The notes under the pieces were generated by a model, which did not search any database, had not been told where the DNA came from, and saw nothing but the letters and a program-made list of their open reading frames with translations. From CAZGUX01 sp046160045 (GTDB taxonomy: Bacteria > Acidobacteriota > Terriglobia > Bryobacterales > Bryobacteraceae): 64,000 nucleotides of DNA. Below are positions 51,873-62,046 of the stretch, piece after piece; within the stretch, counting starts at the first letter, position 1; every line of letters starts with the position of its first letter. The translations under genes were made by a program, and so were the position numbers. The DNA is taken from the NCBI GenBank assembly GCA_046160045.1, contig JBJXGR010000299.1, positions 1-64,000 of the forward strand. The letters run 5' to 3'.

Positions 51873-53063
51873 CTACATCACTTCCGCCATCTTCTCCGAC
51901 ACGACCGCGCCGATCGCCAGCGACGCGGTGGCGCCGGGACTCGGCGCATTGATCAGGTGTACCGCCCGAGGCCCGAGGACGAACTCGAAGTCCTGCACCA
52001 GGTCGCCATTCGGTGCGAGCGCCTGCGCCCGTACACCCGCTCCGCCGGGGCCCAGGTCATCCGGCTGGATGTCCGGAACCAGGCGCTGGAGCGACCGGCA
52101 GAACAGCTCGCGGCTGAACGAACGGCGCAACTCGGCCCAGCACATCGCCGGATAGCGGCGCAGAAAGTTCCACATGCCGGAATAGGTCAGGGCGTCCCAA
52201 AGGTCGCCGGGACGGATGTCGGACTTGCGATAGCCTTCGCGCGCAAAAGCCAGCACGGCGTTCGGCCCAGCCTCGATTCCGCCATGAATCAAGCGCGTAA
52301 AGTGCACGCCCAGGAACGGAAACTTCGGGTCGGGCACCGGGTAAATCAAGTGCCGCACCAGATGCTGCCGTGGCGGCTTGATTGTGTAATACTCGCCGCG
52401 AAACGGAACAATGCGGGTCCGGCGCGGAATGCCCGCCAGTTCGCAGACGCGATCGCAGTGCAGGCCGGCGCAGTTGACCAGCAGATCTCCCACGAACTCG
52501 CCGGCCGGGGTCTCCGCAATCCACTCGTTGCTTCGGCGAGTCAGGCGCCGGACCCGGGCCCGGGTGATCACGCGGTCTCCGTTGGCAGAGATCTTCCGGA
52601 CAAGCGCTTCGCACACCTTGGCGTAGTCCACGATGCCTTCTTCCGGCACCCGCAACGCGGCCACGCCCCCGGCGTGCGGTTCGATCTCGCGCATTTCGCC
52701 GGGCGGGAGCCAGCGCAGGCCGGACAGGCCGTTCTCCGTTCCGCGGGCGTGGAGTTCCTTCAGCCGCGGTACTTCTTCTTCGGTCGCGGCCACCACGAGT
52801 TTGCCGCAGATCTCGTGGGGAACCTGATTCTCCTGGCAGAAGGCAACCATCTGGCGGATGCCCGAGACCGCCAGACGGGCTTTGACGGAACCCGGCTTGT
52901 AATAGAGGCCGCAGTGCAGCACTCCGCTGTTGTGCCCTGTCTGGTGCTGCCCGACGGCTTCTTCCTTCTCCAGCACCGTCACCGATGCCTGCGGAAAACG
53001 TTCGCGCAGCCGAAACGCGGCGGCCAGTCCGATGATGCCCCCGCCCACAATCAGAACTCGCAC
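51873..53063 (-). CDS. lhgO: L-2-hydroxyglutarate oxidase
   Basis: FAD-dependent oxidase of about 396 residues that converts L-2-hydroxyglutarate to 2-oxoglutarate. The GTG start at 53063 precedes VLIVGGGIIGLAAAFRLRER (the FAD Rossmann motif). GHNSGVLHCGLYY is the family's active-site motif, and YYKPGSVKARLAVSG follows. Later GIEAGPNAVLAFAREGY and the C-terminal GPRAVHLINAPSPGATASLAIG are typical LhgO features. The start shares one base with the TamB stop (TAGTG), so it is the last gene of the envelope operon although its role is metabolic. Confidence 0.9.
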   Translation of the reverse strand: MRVLIVGGGIIGLAAAFRLRERFPQASVTVLEKEEAVGQHQTGHNSGVLHCGLYYKPGSVKARLAVSGIRQMVAFCQENQVPHEICGKLVVAATEEEVPRLKELHARGTENGLSGLRWLPPGEMREIEPHAGGVAALRVPEEGIVDYAKVCEALVRKISANGDRVITRARVRRLTRRSNEWIAETPAGEFVGDLLVNCAGLHCDRVCELAGIPRRTRIVPFRGEYYTIKPPRQHLVRHLIYPVPDPKFPFLGVHFTRLIHGGIEAGPNAVLAFAREGYRKSDIRPGDLWDALTYSGMWNFLRRYPAMCWAELRRSFSRELFCRSLQRLVPDIQPDDLGPGGAGVRAQALAPNGDLVQDFEFVLGPRAVHLINAPSPGATASLAIGAVVSEKMAEVM

Positions 53064-56000
53064 TACCGGAAACCCTTTCGATAAAGAATATCCATACCCA
53101 GGATCCCATTGTCCTCGCGCACGACCAGCACCGAGTACTCCTTGTTCACCGACCACTCCATACGGACGATCTGCTGATTGGTGCGCTGAACGTCGGTGAT
53201 GTAGGTGAAGGTGATGTTCCGCGTCACCTGCTGCTCGATCGTGACCCGAGCCTGCGGGCGATTGTCGACGCCCGTCAGATTGGGATCGAATTTCAAGCGG
53301 CTGACGCCAAAGAAACGCTGTAGCCGGTTGGTAACAGGGGTCGCGATCGCCTGCCCAACCAGCGCGGTCGCCCCAAGCTGCGTCAGGCTCTGCGTTTGCT
53401 GTTCGCTGCGAGCGGCCAACGTCGGATTGCTGGTCGGGGTGCGCCCGGTCGCCAGCAGGGCGATGACCTCGGAGAATTGTAGGGGCGGGTCCGCGCGATG
53501 CGTGATGCTCACCTTGTTCACCGGACCCGACAGCGTCAGGATCACGTCGATTCCGCGCACCCGAGTTTCCAAGTCGATGTTGAGCACCGGTTCGAGCTTC
53601 AGCGGATTGAGGAAATCGATGGTCCCCTGGTTGATGTTGTACCGGGTCCCGAAGAACGACACTTCGCCCTGCGTGATGGCGATGCGCCCCAACAGGACCG
53701 GATTGAAGGGGGTGCCTTTGAGACGAAGTGACGCTTCGGCCTGGATATCCTGCGCCAGCGCGCTTTCCAACGTCAGGTTCGGCGCCGAGTCGACCAGAAC
53801 GTCAAACTGGACGCCCGCCGCGATGCCGGTTCGGGAGGATGGGGTCCGTACCGGCTCCGCGGACTTGGCGAAGATAGAGGACAGATCCGTGCGCGGGTTG
53901 AAACTGGCGCGCAGCATCGTGACCCGTCCGGAGAGGAGGCTGTTCTTGGTGGTGCCGGACCAGGTGAGGTTTGCGTCGGAACTCGTCGACACTCCCTCCG
54001 GGTACCGCACGCGGATCTGTTTCGCCTTCGCTTCCAGCCGGAAGGCGTATTCGTCTTCCAGGAATTCCACGAAGCCCGACGCTTCCAACCGGCCGCCGCC
54101 GGCTTCGGCCGTCAGTTTCTGAATGTTTGCCTCGCGATCATTGAAGACGATGAGAGCGTCGACATCGGATAGTCCGCCGGGACTATCCTCCAGGCCCAGC
54201 GCGGCGCCCTTCATTTCAAGCCTTCCATTCAACGCCGGCCGCCGGAGCGTCCCGCGGATCGAAGCGTTGACCGCGACCGAGCCTCCCGCTGTCAGGTCAC
54301 GGCTGAACTCGTCAACCAGACGAAGATCGAGGCCGCCCTTCACCTGCAGATCGAGTGGGCGCCGTTCGTCAAAGCCAAACGTCCCGGCGGCCTCCAGATT
54401 GGTAGCCACGCCCGTCATCCGCGCGCGCACCAGGCGCGCGACCGAGCGATCCAGCGTCAGTTCGACTGGGCCATCGTTCCGGATGGTCAGCCGCTCCGGG
54501 GGGAGATCGCCTGTTCGCCCGACCGGAAAGATGCGCAGCGCTGGAATCACCAGCCGGCCCTTCCATCCTTCCCAACGGGCGGTTGGGCCGGCGATTTCCA
54601 GCTTCGCGTCCGCCGAGCCATCGAACTCCAGGGACCCCGCCTTGGGAGGCCCCCCGAACCAGCGCCGCAGCGCGGCAATCGAGGTGACGCGCGTCTCCAG
54701 ATTGGCGCTTCCCGTATACTCCTGGTCGAACGCGACTTGTCCCGTTCCCGTGACTCGCGTCTCCAATAGCCGCGCGTCGAGCCGGAGATTCAGCCGGTCC
54801 CGATAGTGGGCGAGGGCCACGATCACGTTTCCCACCTTCTTGTTTTCGTAGGTGATGTTGGCCGCGGCGACGTGACCTCGCAAGTCGTCCAGGCGTACTC
54901 CATCCGCTTGCAGGTCAACCGATCCGAACAGGTGCGTCCGCAACTGGGCCGTCGTGTCCGGAAGCGATTTGCCTGCGAGCGCTAACTTTTCGAAGGCCAG
55001 GGAGCTGCTTTTGCCTTCGAATCGGATCTTCCCTTTGCGGGCGTCGCCTGGTGGGTGGTCAAAGGCTCCATCGAACTCGACAATTCCCGCCGGCAGCACC
55101 AGCCGGGCCTGGCGAAACTCGATGCGCGACTCCACCGAGGCCAGGTCGGCTTCGAACCGCTCAAAGGGTTCGCCGCCAATCCTGCCTCCCATCAGTTGCA
55201 CCTTTCCATCGACATGTGGGTCGCCAATCGTACCGCCCACCTTGGCCGAAGCGGTGACGCGCCCCGCCGTAATCGTGTCGCGGGCGCCGATCAGGCCCAA
55301 CAGTTCCTTCGATTCGACATCCTTGAGGGTGAGGGTGGCGGAGACCGGACTCTTCGTGGACGATATCCAGTTCTCGAGCCCGAGCAAGCCCTCGACCTCC
55401 ACGCGCGCGCCGGATTGCACCCACACTGCCTTCCTTAACGCGAGCGAAGAACGGGAGACCCTGACGCCTCCCGAGACGTGTTCCAATTCCCGTTCCTTGT
55501 AGGCGACCTTCTCGATCACCACGTTGCCTTGCGCGGTCGGATCGTCCAGGTTGCCCGTCAAGGTCCCGTCAAACGAGGTGCTGCCCCCGGCGGGGAACGC
55601 GACGCCGTATTTGGCCAGGTCCAGCAAGTGGCGAAAATCGGCGGGATCGCTGGTCGAGAGCCGGACCGCCAGTTCCGATCCGGGCTGACCTTTGAACTCC
55701 ACGCGCGTTTTTCCGGCCACCAGAAAGGAGTCGGCAAACGTGAGCGCCCCGTCGTAGCGGCCATTGACCTGCCCTTCAACCGGCGCGCCCTCCGGAGCGG
55801 GCCGCAAGGTCAACCGGCCTTCGGCTGACCGCACTCCCCGGCGGAAATCTCCTTCCAGTTGTATGGGCCCGCCGGCGAAGGCATTCCAGTGACGAACGGC
55901 TTCCGCCGTCTTGTCGGGCACGTTTTTCAGAACGCCCAGCACCCGCCGGCTGGTGAATTGGGTGATCGATCCCCCGACGCGGTAGCGCTCCAGGTCCTCG

Positions 56001-57052
56001 ATTCTCGCCGTCCCGCGAAACTCGCCTCCCAAAACCTGCACTCGGATGTTGTCGACCGCGAGAACCCGGGCGTTCCACGCGACGTGACCGAAAAAGCCCG
56101 CGCCCGCCAGGTCCACCGCGTCCGTGCGAATCGAAGCCCGCGAGACGGAAAGGTCCAGTTCCGTGTGCGGTTCCAGTCCCTTGCCAAACTGCGCGGTGCC
56201 TTTGAACTTCCCCGCTCCTCCAGTCATCCACTTCCAGTTGGCCAGTTTCGCCGCCCGGGCCAGGTTCGCGTCGCCTTCGAACCGGACCCGGGCCACCGGC
56301 GACGTGAAGTCTCGAATCTCGGCATCTGCGCGAACGGCCACCCCATCCTGGGAGAAACGCCCGTTGGACACCAGGATCCGGCTGCGCTCCAACACAACGT
56401 CAAATGTTGCCGCTAATTCCAGGGTCCGCAAACGGGGAATAGCCACCCGCAGCGGCCGCGCCTCGACCTTCCCTTTGTATCGGGGGCCTGCCCAGTCGTA
56501 CAAAAGCCCGACCCGCAGGTTCTCGCCCTGCACCCGAAGGGGGATCTTGCGATCGTCGAAGAGAACCAGACCATCGGCAATGGCGAACCGCCCGATCTTC
56601 AGCTTGAGCAGCGTCTCGATGGGGTTGCCGCCGCGACGGGGGATTTTCGGGGCTGGCAGGTTCGTCGAACCATCGCGGCGAACCAGCAGGTGCACTTGCG
56701 GACGATCGATCTCGAGACTCGCCAGATCGACCTCCGCGCCCCAGAATGAGATGACCTTCAGCCCCAGCCGCGCACGCGGAGTTTCGAACAAAGGCGGCGT
56801 TTCCGCCGGCTCGGTTCCCCGGATTCTCAGCTGCCCCACTTCTATCGTCAGGGTCCCGGGGTGGAGGATGAATCGCCCGAGCGTGACCCTGCCTCCGGTC
56901 GTCCGCTCCAGTTCCCCCACGATCCGCTCTCGGATTCGCCGTTCCATCCACTGGCTTCGCGCCACCTGCCACGCCACAAATCCCAGGCAGCCGACGAGTA
57001 TCGATAAGAAACCAACACCTCGCACGACCTTTCGAAACGATGGCCTTCTCAT
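53063..57052 (-). CDS. tamB: Translocation and assembly module protein TamB
   Basis: A very large (1329-residue) inner-membrane-anchored, periplasm-spanning protein. An N-terminal transmembrane helix (GFLSILVGCLGFVAWQVA) precedes more than a thousand residues of short beta repeats, as in TamB/AsmA-like lipid-transport proteins. The C-terminal DUF490 domain is clear (IAITQGEVSFFGTRYNINQG, ITRNITFTYI-like NITFTYITDVQRT and an end of GILGMDILYRKGFR). TamB works with TamA in outer-membrane protein insertion or lipid transfer. The ATG overlaps the SurA-like stop by four bases (ATGA). Confidence 0.9.
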   Translation of the reverse strand: MRRPSFRKVVRGVGFLSILVGCLGFVAWQVARSQWMERRIRERIVGELERTTGGRVTLGRFILHPGTLTIEVGQLRIRGTEPAETPPLFETPRARLGLKVISFWGAEVDLASLEIDRPQVHLLVRRDGSTNLPAPKIPRRGGNPIETLLKLKIGRFAIADGLVLFDDRKIPLRVQGENLRVGLLYDWAGPRYKGKVEARPLRVAIPRLRTLELAATFDVVLERSRILVSNGRFSQDGVAVRADAEIRDFTSPVARVRFEGDANLARAAKLANWKWMTGGAGKFKGTAQFGKGLEPHTELDLSVSRASIRTDAVDLAGAGFFGHVAWNARVLAVDNIRVQVLGGEFRGTARIEDLERYRVGGSITQFTSRRVLGVLKNVPDKTAEAVRHWNAFAGGPIQLEGDFRRGVRSAEGRLTLRPAPEGAPVEGQVNGRYDGALTFADSFLVAGKTRVEFKGQPGSELAVRLSTSDPADFRHLLDLAKYGVAFPAGGSTSFDGTLTGNLDDPTAQGNVVIEKVAYKERELEHVSGGVRVSRSSLALRKAVWVQSGARVEVEGLLGLENWISSTKSPVSATLTLKDVESKELLGLIGARDTITAGRVTASAKVGGTIGDPHVDGKVQLMGGRIGGEPFERFEADLASVESRIEFRQARLVLPAGIVEFDGAFDHPPGDARKGKIRFEGKSSSLAFEKLALAGKSLPDTTAQLRTHLFGSVDLQADGVRLDDLRGHVAAANITYENKKVGNVIVALAHYRDRLNLRLDARLLETRVTGTGQVAFDQEYTGSANLETRVTSIAALRRWFGGPPKAGSLEFDGSADAKLEIAGPTARWEGWKGRLVIPALRIFPVGRTGDLPPERLTIRNDGPVELTLDRSVARLVRARMTGVATNLEAAGTFGFDERRPLDLQVKGGLDLRLVDEFSRDLTAGGSVAVNASIRGTLRRPALNGRLEMKGAALGLEDSPGGLSDVDALIVFNDREANIQKLTAEAGGGRLEASGFVEFLEDEYAFRLEAKAKQIRVRYPEGVSTSSDANLTWSGTTKNSLLSGRVTMLRASFNPRTDLSSIFAKSAEPVRTPSSRTGIAAGVQFDVLVDSAPNLTLESALAQDIQAEASLRLKGTPFNPVLLGRIAITQGEVSFFGTRYNINQGTIDFLNPLKLEPVLNIDLETRVRGIDVILTLSGPVNKVSITHRADPPLQFSEVIALLATGRTPTSNPTLAARSEQQTQSLTQLGATALVGQAIATPVTNRLQRFFGVSRLKFDPNLTGVDNRPQARVTIEQQVTRNITFTYITDVQRTNQQIVRMEWSVNKEYSVLVVREDNGILGMDILYRKGFR

Positions 57053-57690
57053 TGGAACACCTCAGGATGGAAATCGATCACCGTACGGCGGCGCGTCTCG
57101 CGCAGCCACTCGTCCGCATGTTCGTTCGCCCGCTGCTGGTTGAGAGTTTCCTCGATTCGCCCCCGGTAGTCATCCGGGTTCCGCGAGGCGCCGGCCGGCA
57201 GCTTCGGCGCGATCTCCTTTTCGAAATAAGCTTGCGCCTCCTCCGGCCGCGTCTGGATTCCCGTACCGAACCGGACACTCACGAATCGGACCACTGTCAA
57301 CTGCCAGGTGAGGTGGGCGCTGAGCACCTCCTCCGTCAGCCCATACGCGGCCAATGCCTCCGCAAACGCCTTCGGGTCGCCCTTGAACAGTTGATCGATT
57401 ACCTGCTTCCGCGCCTCCTGAACGCTCTCCGCCGGCGGCGCGCCGTACCGGCTGTTCTCGTTTTCCTTGCGGATGAGTAACTGATCCACCAGCCGCTCTC
57501 CGGCATCGCGCAGGATGAATGCGCGAAAGTCGATGGGCTCGCCGTTGAGGAATTGCCGCAGCCGCACTGCCTGGCGCAGTTCGCTTTCCGTAATGACGTT
57601 GGAGCCGACCGTGATCGCGATCCGGTCGATGATCTCAGCGCCGGCAGCGGCCGCAACGAGCAATAAGACGGCGAGGCGTATGGTGCGCAT
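57049..57690 (-). CDS. SurA-like periplasmic chaperone without PPIase domain
   Basis: A 213-residue exported protein: signal peptide MRTIRLAVLLLVAAAAGAE, then IIDRIAITVGSNVITESELRQ, the typical SurA/PrsA-family N-terminal opening. It continues through the helical SurA_N-like region. No parvulin domain follows; the chain ends after a helical tail (EETLNQQRANEHADEWLRE). It lies between the barrel protein and TamB, sharing one base with the former (TGATG) and four with the latter (ATGA). It likely escorts unfolded outer-membrane proteins to the barrel encoded upstream. Confidence 0.85.
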   Translation of the reverse strand: MRTIRLAVLLLVAAAAGAEIIDRIAITVGSNVITESELRQAVRLRQFLNGEPIDFRAFILRDAGERLVDQLLIRKENENSRYGAPPAESVQEARKQVIDQLFKGDPKAFAEALAAYGLTEEVLSAHLTWQLTVVRFVSVRFGTGIQTRPEEAQAYFEKEIAPKLPAGASRNPDDYRGRIEETLNQQRANEHADEWLRETRRRTVIDFHPEVFQ

Positions 57691-60647
57691 CAGAATGACT
57701 GTCCGATGGAAAAGTGGAACTGGAACCGGCTGATCCGCTCGCTGACGATGCTCCGGTTCGGGCTGAGTGTGTCTTTCTGGCAGACGCTGCCTGTAGCCGT
57801 ATCGACGCAGCGCTCAAACCTGGGCGAGTTCGCGCTATAGGCAAAATCGAGACGCACGGGCCCGATCGGCGTCCGGTACCGAACGCCAAATCCGACCGCA
57901 TGCGCCATGTAATCGAAGTCCGTCACGTCCCTCTGGCGGGCTCGGATCGAGATGTCCCCGAACCGGCTGTACACGTTTCCTGCGTCGTGAAACAGCACGC
58001 CCCGCAGGTTTTCTCCGGCCAGCGGAAAACGCATTTCCAGGTTATTCATCAACAGTGCCCGTCCGCCCAACGGAAATCCTGTATCGAGATCGCGCGGCCC
58101 GGCCTGGTTTTCCGGAAACCCGCGGTGACTGTTCGCGCCGCCCGAAAAGAACCTTTCGGCGATGGGGATGTCGGCTTCGGTGCTCCTCGGGTCGAGGCTC
58201 TTTCCGAAAGGCCGCTGCCATCCGAATGTCAGCGAGCGCGCCAAAACATACTTGCGTCGCCCGAAAGCATGGTAGGTGGTGTTCCGCCCCAGGAACCTCG
58301 GAAAGTTCGCCTGGGAGCCGAAGTATCGCGACGCCAGGCCGAAGTCCGCGGTGTTGAATGCCCCGCGCGTCGAATCCGTTGGGTCGTCGCGCTTGTCCTG
58401 AATGAAGTTTGCGCTCAGGATTCCGATGCGCACCGGTTGCGAGTACGTCGGAATCTGCGAATCCGCGATCTTGAGATTGTCCACCCCGACCCGGCGGTAA
58501 GCGAACCGGAACAGCGCCGTGTTGGCCTTCGAGAGACGTTGTGACAACTGCACGGAGCCCTCCCGCCGGCGCGACTCAAACGTCCGGATGTCGCTGGCAT
58601 TCTCGATCAGCGCGGTGAACGAGAGATCGCGCCCGCGGACGTTGCCCAGCCTCGGTGCGGTGTAGTTGACGAGGGCGCGTTGTTGAATGTTGGAGAGCCG
58701 GCTTCGAAAGCTGACCGTGTGGCCAATGCCGCGAAAATTCAGCCGGCTGGCGTCGAGTGATACCCGTGGGCTGAAGCCGGGAGATCCCGCCGGGCTGTCG
58801 AAACTCGCCTGGTTTCCGCCGATGCGCGCGATCTCCGCGCCCAGACCGCCGGTGACCGAATACCGGTTCGCTTCTTCCACCTGGTACAGGACATACTTCT
58901 CCTCCAGGTCGCCCTCGGGATTCTGCACGGCTGCGTTGACCCGCGCGAAGATTCCCAGGTCATACAGCCGCTGCTGCGTCTCGGCCATCCGCGTCGACGA
59001 CAGGGGGTCTCCCGGATTGAGGGTCAGGGTGCGATTGACGAGCGCCGGCTGGGTTGTCTGCAAGCCGCTGATCAGCACCTGGCGCACATATTTGCGGCGG
59101 CCCTCCTGAACCACGTACTTCACGTTCACCGAGTTCGGCTTCTCCGCCGGGGTCGAACTCCACTCAAACAGCGCTTCCGAGAACCCCTCGGCGTAATACC
59201 ATGCCAGGACTGCGTCGCGGTCGACAGCGATCTGGAACTCGCTGAAGGGTTGACCTTCCTGCGAGGTGCAAAGCTCCAACAGTTGGCTCGGCTCGAACGA
59301 CCGTACGCCCTCGATCTCGAGTTTGGCCACCCGCCATTGCGGCCCTTCTTCGATGGTCATCGCCACCTTGAGCCCGCGCTTCGGCCCTCCGGCAGGCGTT
59401 ACTGCGGACGATACGTTCACGTCGCGAAACCCGTTGGCGCGATACAGGCTCGCCACCGCTTCCTCGTCCCTGCGGAGCAGCGTTTCACTGAATCGGCCTC
59501 GTCGAAACTGGAACGACCGGGGCAGTGTGAACATTCGCTCTCGAATGGTTTGTTCGTCGAAATAGCGGTTCCCCGCAACGTTCACGCTCTCCACCCGTTG
59601 GCGGGGTCCCGTGTTGATCAGGTAGTCGATGGCCGCGCGATCGTTCCGGACCCGCTGCTGTTTGAATTCCACTTCGGTCTCGAAATAACCCCGTGTTTGG
59701 AAGTAGTCGCGCAGGTTGCGGGATCCCTCGACCAGCAGGTCCCGGTCGACGGTACCCTCTTCATAGATCGGAATCAACTGCATCAGCTTTGAGCGCGGGA
59801 CCTTGGCCCCGATCGTATGGACTTCAACCTTCGGGCCGGCGTCGATCGACAGGCTCGGGGTCACCCGCCCGCCCCCGGGATTGTAGTTCATCTCATCCAG
59901 GCTCACCTTCGCCATCAGGCGGTCCTCGCGCCGGTAGTATCGCCGGATGCCTTCCAGCCCGCGCTGGGTTCGGGAGAGGGTGGCGGCGCGCCAACCCAGC
60001 CAACCGTGCCACCGCGTGAACTTGACGATGCGGTCGACGGGCAGCTTGAAATCGCCCCGCACCTCCGGTGTCTCGAAGTAGGCCCGCCGGCCGGCATTGA
60101 TCACGAAGCGAATGTGAATCTGCTGCGTGCGCGCTTCATATTCGAATCGGGGCTCCACCCTCGACTCGAAGAATCCATTGGATTCAAGCAGTTGCTGCAG
60201 GCTGTCGGCGGCATCCTTGACGCGTTCCGGGCGATACGCTTCCCCCAGCCGAAGACCTGTGGCGTTGACCAGTTGGCCGTTGTTGGGCGGCTCCTTGACC
60301 GTCTTGTCAGCCGAGGCGCGGCCGATAAACCAACTGTTCTGCGTCAGGAAGGTCATCGCCACCTCCTCGCCGACCAGTCGCGCATCCACCCGCAGGTCTT
60401 TGTACTGACCTGTGTTGTACAGCCGGTAAATGCTTTCCCGCACGTCGGCCAGGCGCAACGGCTGACCGACCCGCAGCGGCAGCATCCGGTAGATCGCGTC
60501 CGGTTCCATCGGCTGCACTGCGGGCTCAAATTGAATCGTGAGGATGCGCCGTCCCTCGTACTTCTCCGGTTGCCCGGCCGCGGGACGGACTCCCAGGGCC
60601 GCCATCGCAGCCACTGCGCCCATGGTCAGCGCGGAGACGCGGGCCAT
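57690..60647 (-). CDS. BamA/TamA-family outer-membrane assembly barrel protein
   Basis: A 985-residue protein with signal peptide MARVSALTMGAVAAMAALGV (ending near AAGQP). The N-terminal part holds at least five POTRA-like modules (for example NTGQYKDLRVDARLVG and ANGFRDVNVSSAVTP). A surface-antigen 16-strand barrel begins near 620, ending with RFQFHFSIGQSF (terminal Phe, the BAM signal). Omp85-type GxxxxFxRGF-like sequence is FFSGGANSHRGF near residue 850. It may be TamA-like, given TamB downstream. First gene of the operon; divergent from ThiF by 55 bp. Confidence 0.88.
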   Translation of the reverse strand: MARVSALTMGAVAAMAALGVRPAAGQPEKYEGRRILTIQFEPAVQPMEPDAIYRMLPLRVGQPLRLADVRESIYRLYNTGQYKDLRVDARLVGEEVAMTFLTQNSWFIGRASADKTVKEPPNNGQLVNATGLRLGEAYRPERVKDAADSLQQLLESNGFFESRVEPRFEYEARTQQIHIRFVINAGRRAYFETPEVRGDFKLPVDRIVKFTRWHGWLGWRAATLSRTQRGLEGIRRYYRREDRLMAKVSLDEMNYNPGGGRVTPSLSIDAGPKVEVHTIGAKVPRSKLMQLIPIYEEGTVDRDLLVEGSRNLRDYFQTRGYFETEVEFKQQRVRNDRAAIDYLINTGPRQRVESVNVAGNRYFDEQTIRERMFTLPRSFQFRRGRFSETLLRRDEEAVASLYRANGFRDVNVSSAVTPAGGPKRGLKVAMTIEEGPQWRVAKLEIEGVRSFEPSQLLELCTSQEGQPFSEFQIAVDRDAVLAWYYAEGFSEALFEWSSTPAEKPNSVNVKYVVQEGRRKYVRQVLISGLQTTQPALVNRTLTLNPGDPLSSTRMAETQQRLYDLGIFARVNAAVQNPEGDLEEKYVLYQVEEANRYSVTGGLGAEIARIGGNQASFDSPAGSPGFSPRVSLDASRLNFRGIGHTVSFRSRLSNIQQRALVNYTAPRLGNVRGRDLSFTALIENASDIRTFESRRREGSVQLSQRLSKANTALFRFAYRRVGVDNLKIADSQIPTYSQPVRIGILSANFIQDKRDDPTDSTRGAFNTADFGLASRYFGSQANFPRFLGRNTTYHAFGRRKYVLARSLTFGWQRPFGKSLDPRSTEADIPIAERFFSGGANSHRGFPENQAGPRDLDTGFPLGGRALLMNNLEMRFPLAGENLRGVLFHDAGNVYSRFGDISIRARQRDVTDFDYMAHAVGFGVRYRTPIGPVRLDFAYSANSPRFERCVDTATGSVCQKDTLSPNRSIVSERISRFQFHFSIGQSF

Positions 60648-60702
60648 TCACTTAGTTTCGCAGATCGTGGTTGTTCGAGGGCTTGTTACCATCGGTTGAG
60701 AA

Positions 60703-61716
60703 ATGTCTCCAGCCGACAGGGAGCGCTACTCCCGCCAGATCCTGTTTCCGGGCATTGGGGAGAAAGGTCAGGAGAAACTGATCGGCTCCCGCGTGGCCAT
60801 CGTCGGGTGCGGCGCACTGGGAAGTTTCCATGCCGCCTCCCTTGCTCGTGCCGGTGTCGGAAGCCTGGCGGTCATCGATCGCGACTACGTGGAGCCCAGC
60901 AATCTGCAGCGGCAGTGGCTCTTCGAGGAGTCTGATGCAGCCGAAGCTCTACCAAAAGCCATTGCCGCTGAACGGGCGTTGACGCGCATCAACTCTTCCA
61001 TCAGAATCTCGTCCCATATCGCGGACCTGACACCCGACAATGTCGAGGACCTGCTGGACGGGGCCGACCTGGTGATGGACGGCACGGACAATTTCGAGAC
61101 TCGCTACCTGATTAACGATTTTTGCGTCGACCGTCGGGTTCCGTGGCTGTACGGCGGCGCCGTGGGAAGCTACGGCATTGTCATGCCCATCTGCCCGGAG
61201 GGACCCTGTTTTCGCTGCATTTACCCCGAACCTCCCGGCGGCGTACAGCCGACATGCGAGACTGCAGGAATTCTGAACCCTGCAACCGCGGCCGTTGCCG
61301 CGTGGCAGGTCGCCGGCGCGTTGCGGCTTCTCTGCGGAGAATCGGCGGCGCCGAAGATTCTGACCCTGGATGTCTGGTCGGGCGTGATTCGCCAGGTCGA
61401 CCTGCCCGACCGGGATCCTCAATGCCCCGCGTGTGGCCTCCGTGAATTCGTTTATCTCGAGGGCAAGCGCCGGGCTCCCGTGAGCCTCTGTGGCCGCAAC
61501 GCCGTCCAGATTCATGAGCGGTCGAGACCGCTGGACCTCCAACAATTGAGGCTTCATCTCCAACCGCACGGCGAAGTCCGGATCAACGAGTTCGCGCTCC
61601 GCTTCTACCACGGATCGTATGAACTGACGGTTTTCCCCGACGGGCGAGCGATCATCAAAGGGACGACGGACGTGGGAGTTGCCCGCAGTCTCTACGCCCG
61701 CTTCCTGGGACACTAA
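60703..61716 (+). CDS. ThiF/MoeB/HesA-family E1-like adenylating enzyme
   Basis: A 337-residue enzyme of the sulfur-carrier activation family. The ATP-binding region VAIVGCGALGSFHAASLARAG (Rossmann-like) is quoted in part, and VIDRDYVEPSNLQRQ is the nucleotide-binding loop. DGTDNFETRYLIND carries the usual Arg/Asp. Zinc is bound by CFRC and CPAC, and PTCETAGIL supplies a cysteine near the thiolation site. A C-terminal extension of about 70 residues (from about 265, ending TTDVGVARSLYARFLGH) replaces the rhodanese domain of MOCS3-like proteins. No ThiS or MoaD gene is adjacent. Divergent from the barrel gene. Confidence 0.88.
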   Translation: MSPADRERYSRQILFPGIGEKGQEKLIGSRVAIVGCGALGSFHAASLARAGVGSLAVIDRDYVEPSNLQRQWLFEESDAAEALPKAIAAERALTRINSSIRISSHIADLTPDNVEDLLDGADLVMDGTDNFETRYLINDFCVDRRVPWLYGGAVGSYGIVMPICPEGPCFRCIYPEPPGGVQPTCETAGILNPATAAVAAWQVAGALRLLCGESAAPKILTLDVWSGVIRQVDLPDRDPQCPACGLREFVYLEGKRRAPVSLCGRNAVQIHERSRPLDLQQLRLHLQPHGEVRINEFALRFYHGSYELTVFPDGRAIIKGTTDVGVARSLYARFLGH

Positions 61717-61781
61717 ATGAAATGCGGATTTTGACCAGATATTACCCTCGTTGATCGCTGGCACCAGGGGATTCTCAGAGC

Positions 61782-61882
61782 CGCGACCGGAAGGGAGCGG
61801 ACATCTTGATTCTCCCGCGACCGGAAGGGAGCGGGCATCTTGATTTCCCGAGCGCAAACGAGCCCACGGCGTAAGCCGTGGG
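61782..61882. repeat. 34-bp tandem repeat of the dispersed element, followed by a hairpin
   Basis: CGCGACCGGAAGGGAGCGG plus a downstream CATCTTGATT block is repeated at 34-bp spacing (61782 and 61816). A perfect eight-pair hairpin CCCACGGC/GCCGTGGG with loop GTAA follows at 61863-61882, without a T-tract. These make up most of the 330-bp gap between the ThiF and epimerase genes. The remainder, 61883-62046, shows no gene. Confidence 0.75.
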
Positions 61883-62046
61883 GTTGCCGGCACACTTCAC
61901 CACTCCCGATGGCCCGCACCATCAGAGGCCCCACCGCAAGGGAGGGCTCCTGAGGGAGGGGGTTGCACGTCAGGTTCGTTCAACGGAGCGGCGTCCGGCG
62001 GACCATTTCTTTCCGTTGACCGACCCCACACCGGTTGCGCGGAAAG

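Noticed and set aside
61863..61882. Intrinsic terminator after the ThiF-like gene
   Set aside because: The hairpin is perfect, but no T-tract follows; the same hairpin type occurs as a repeat.
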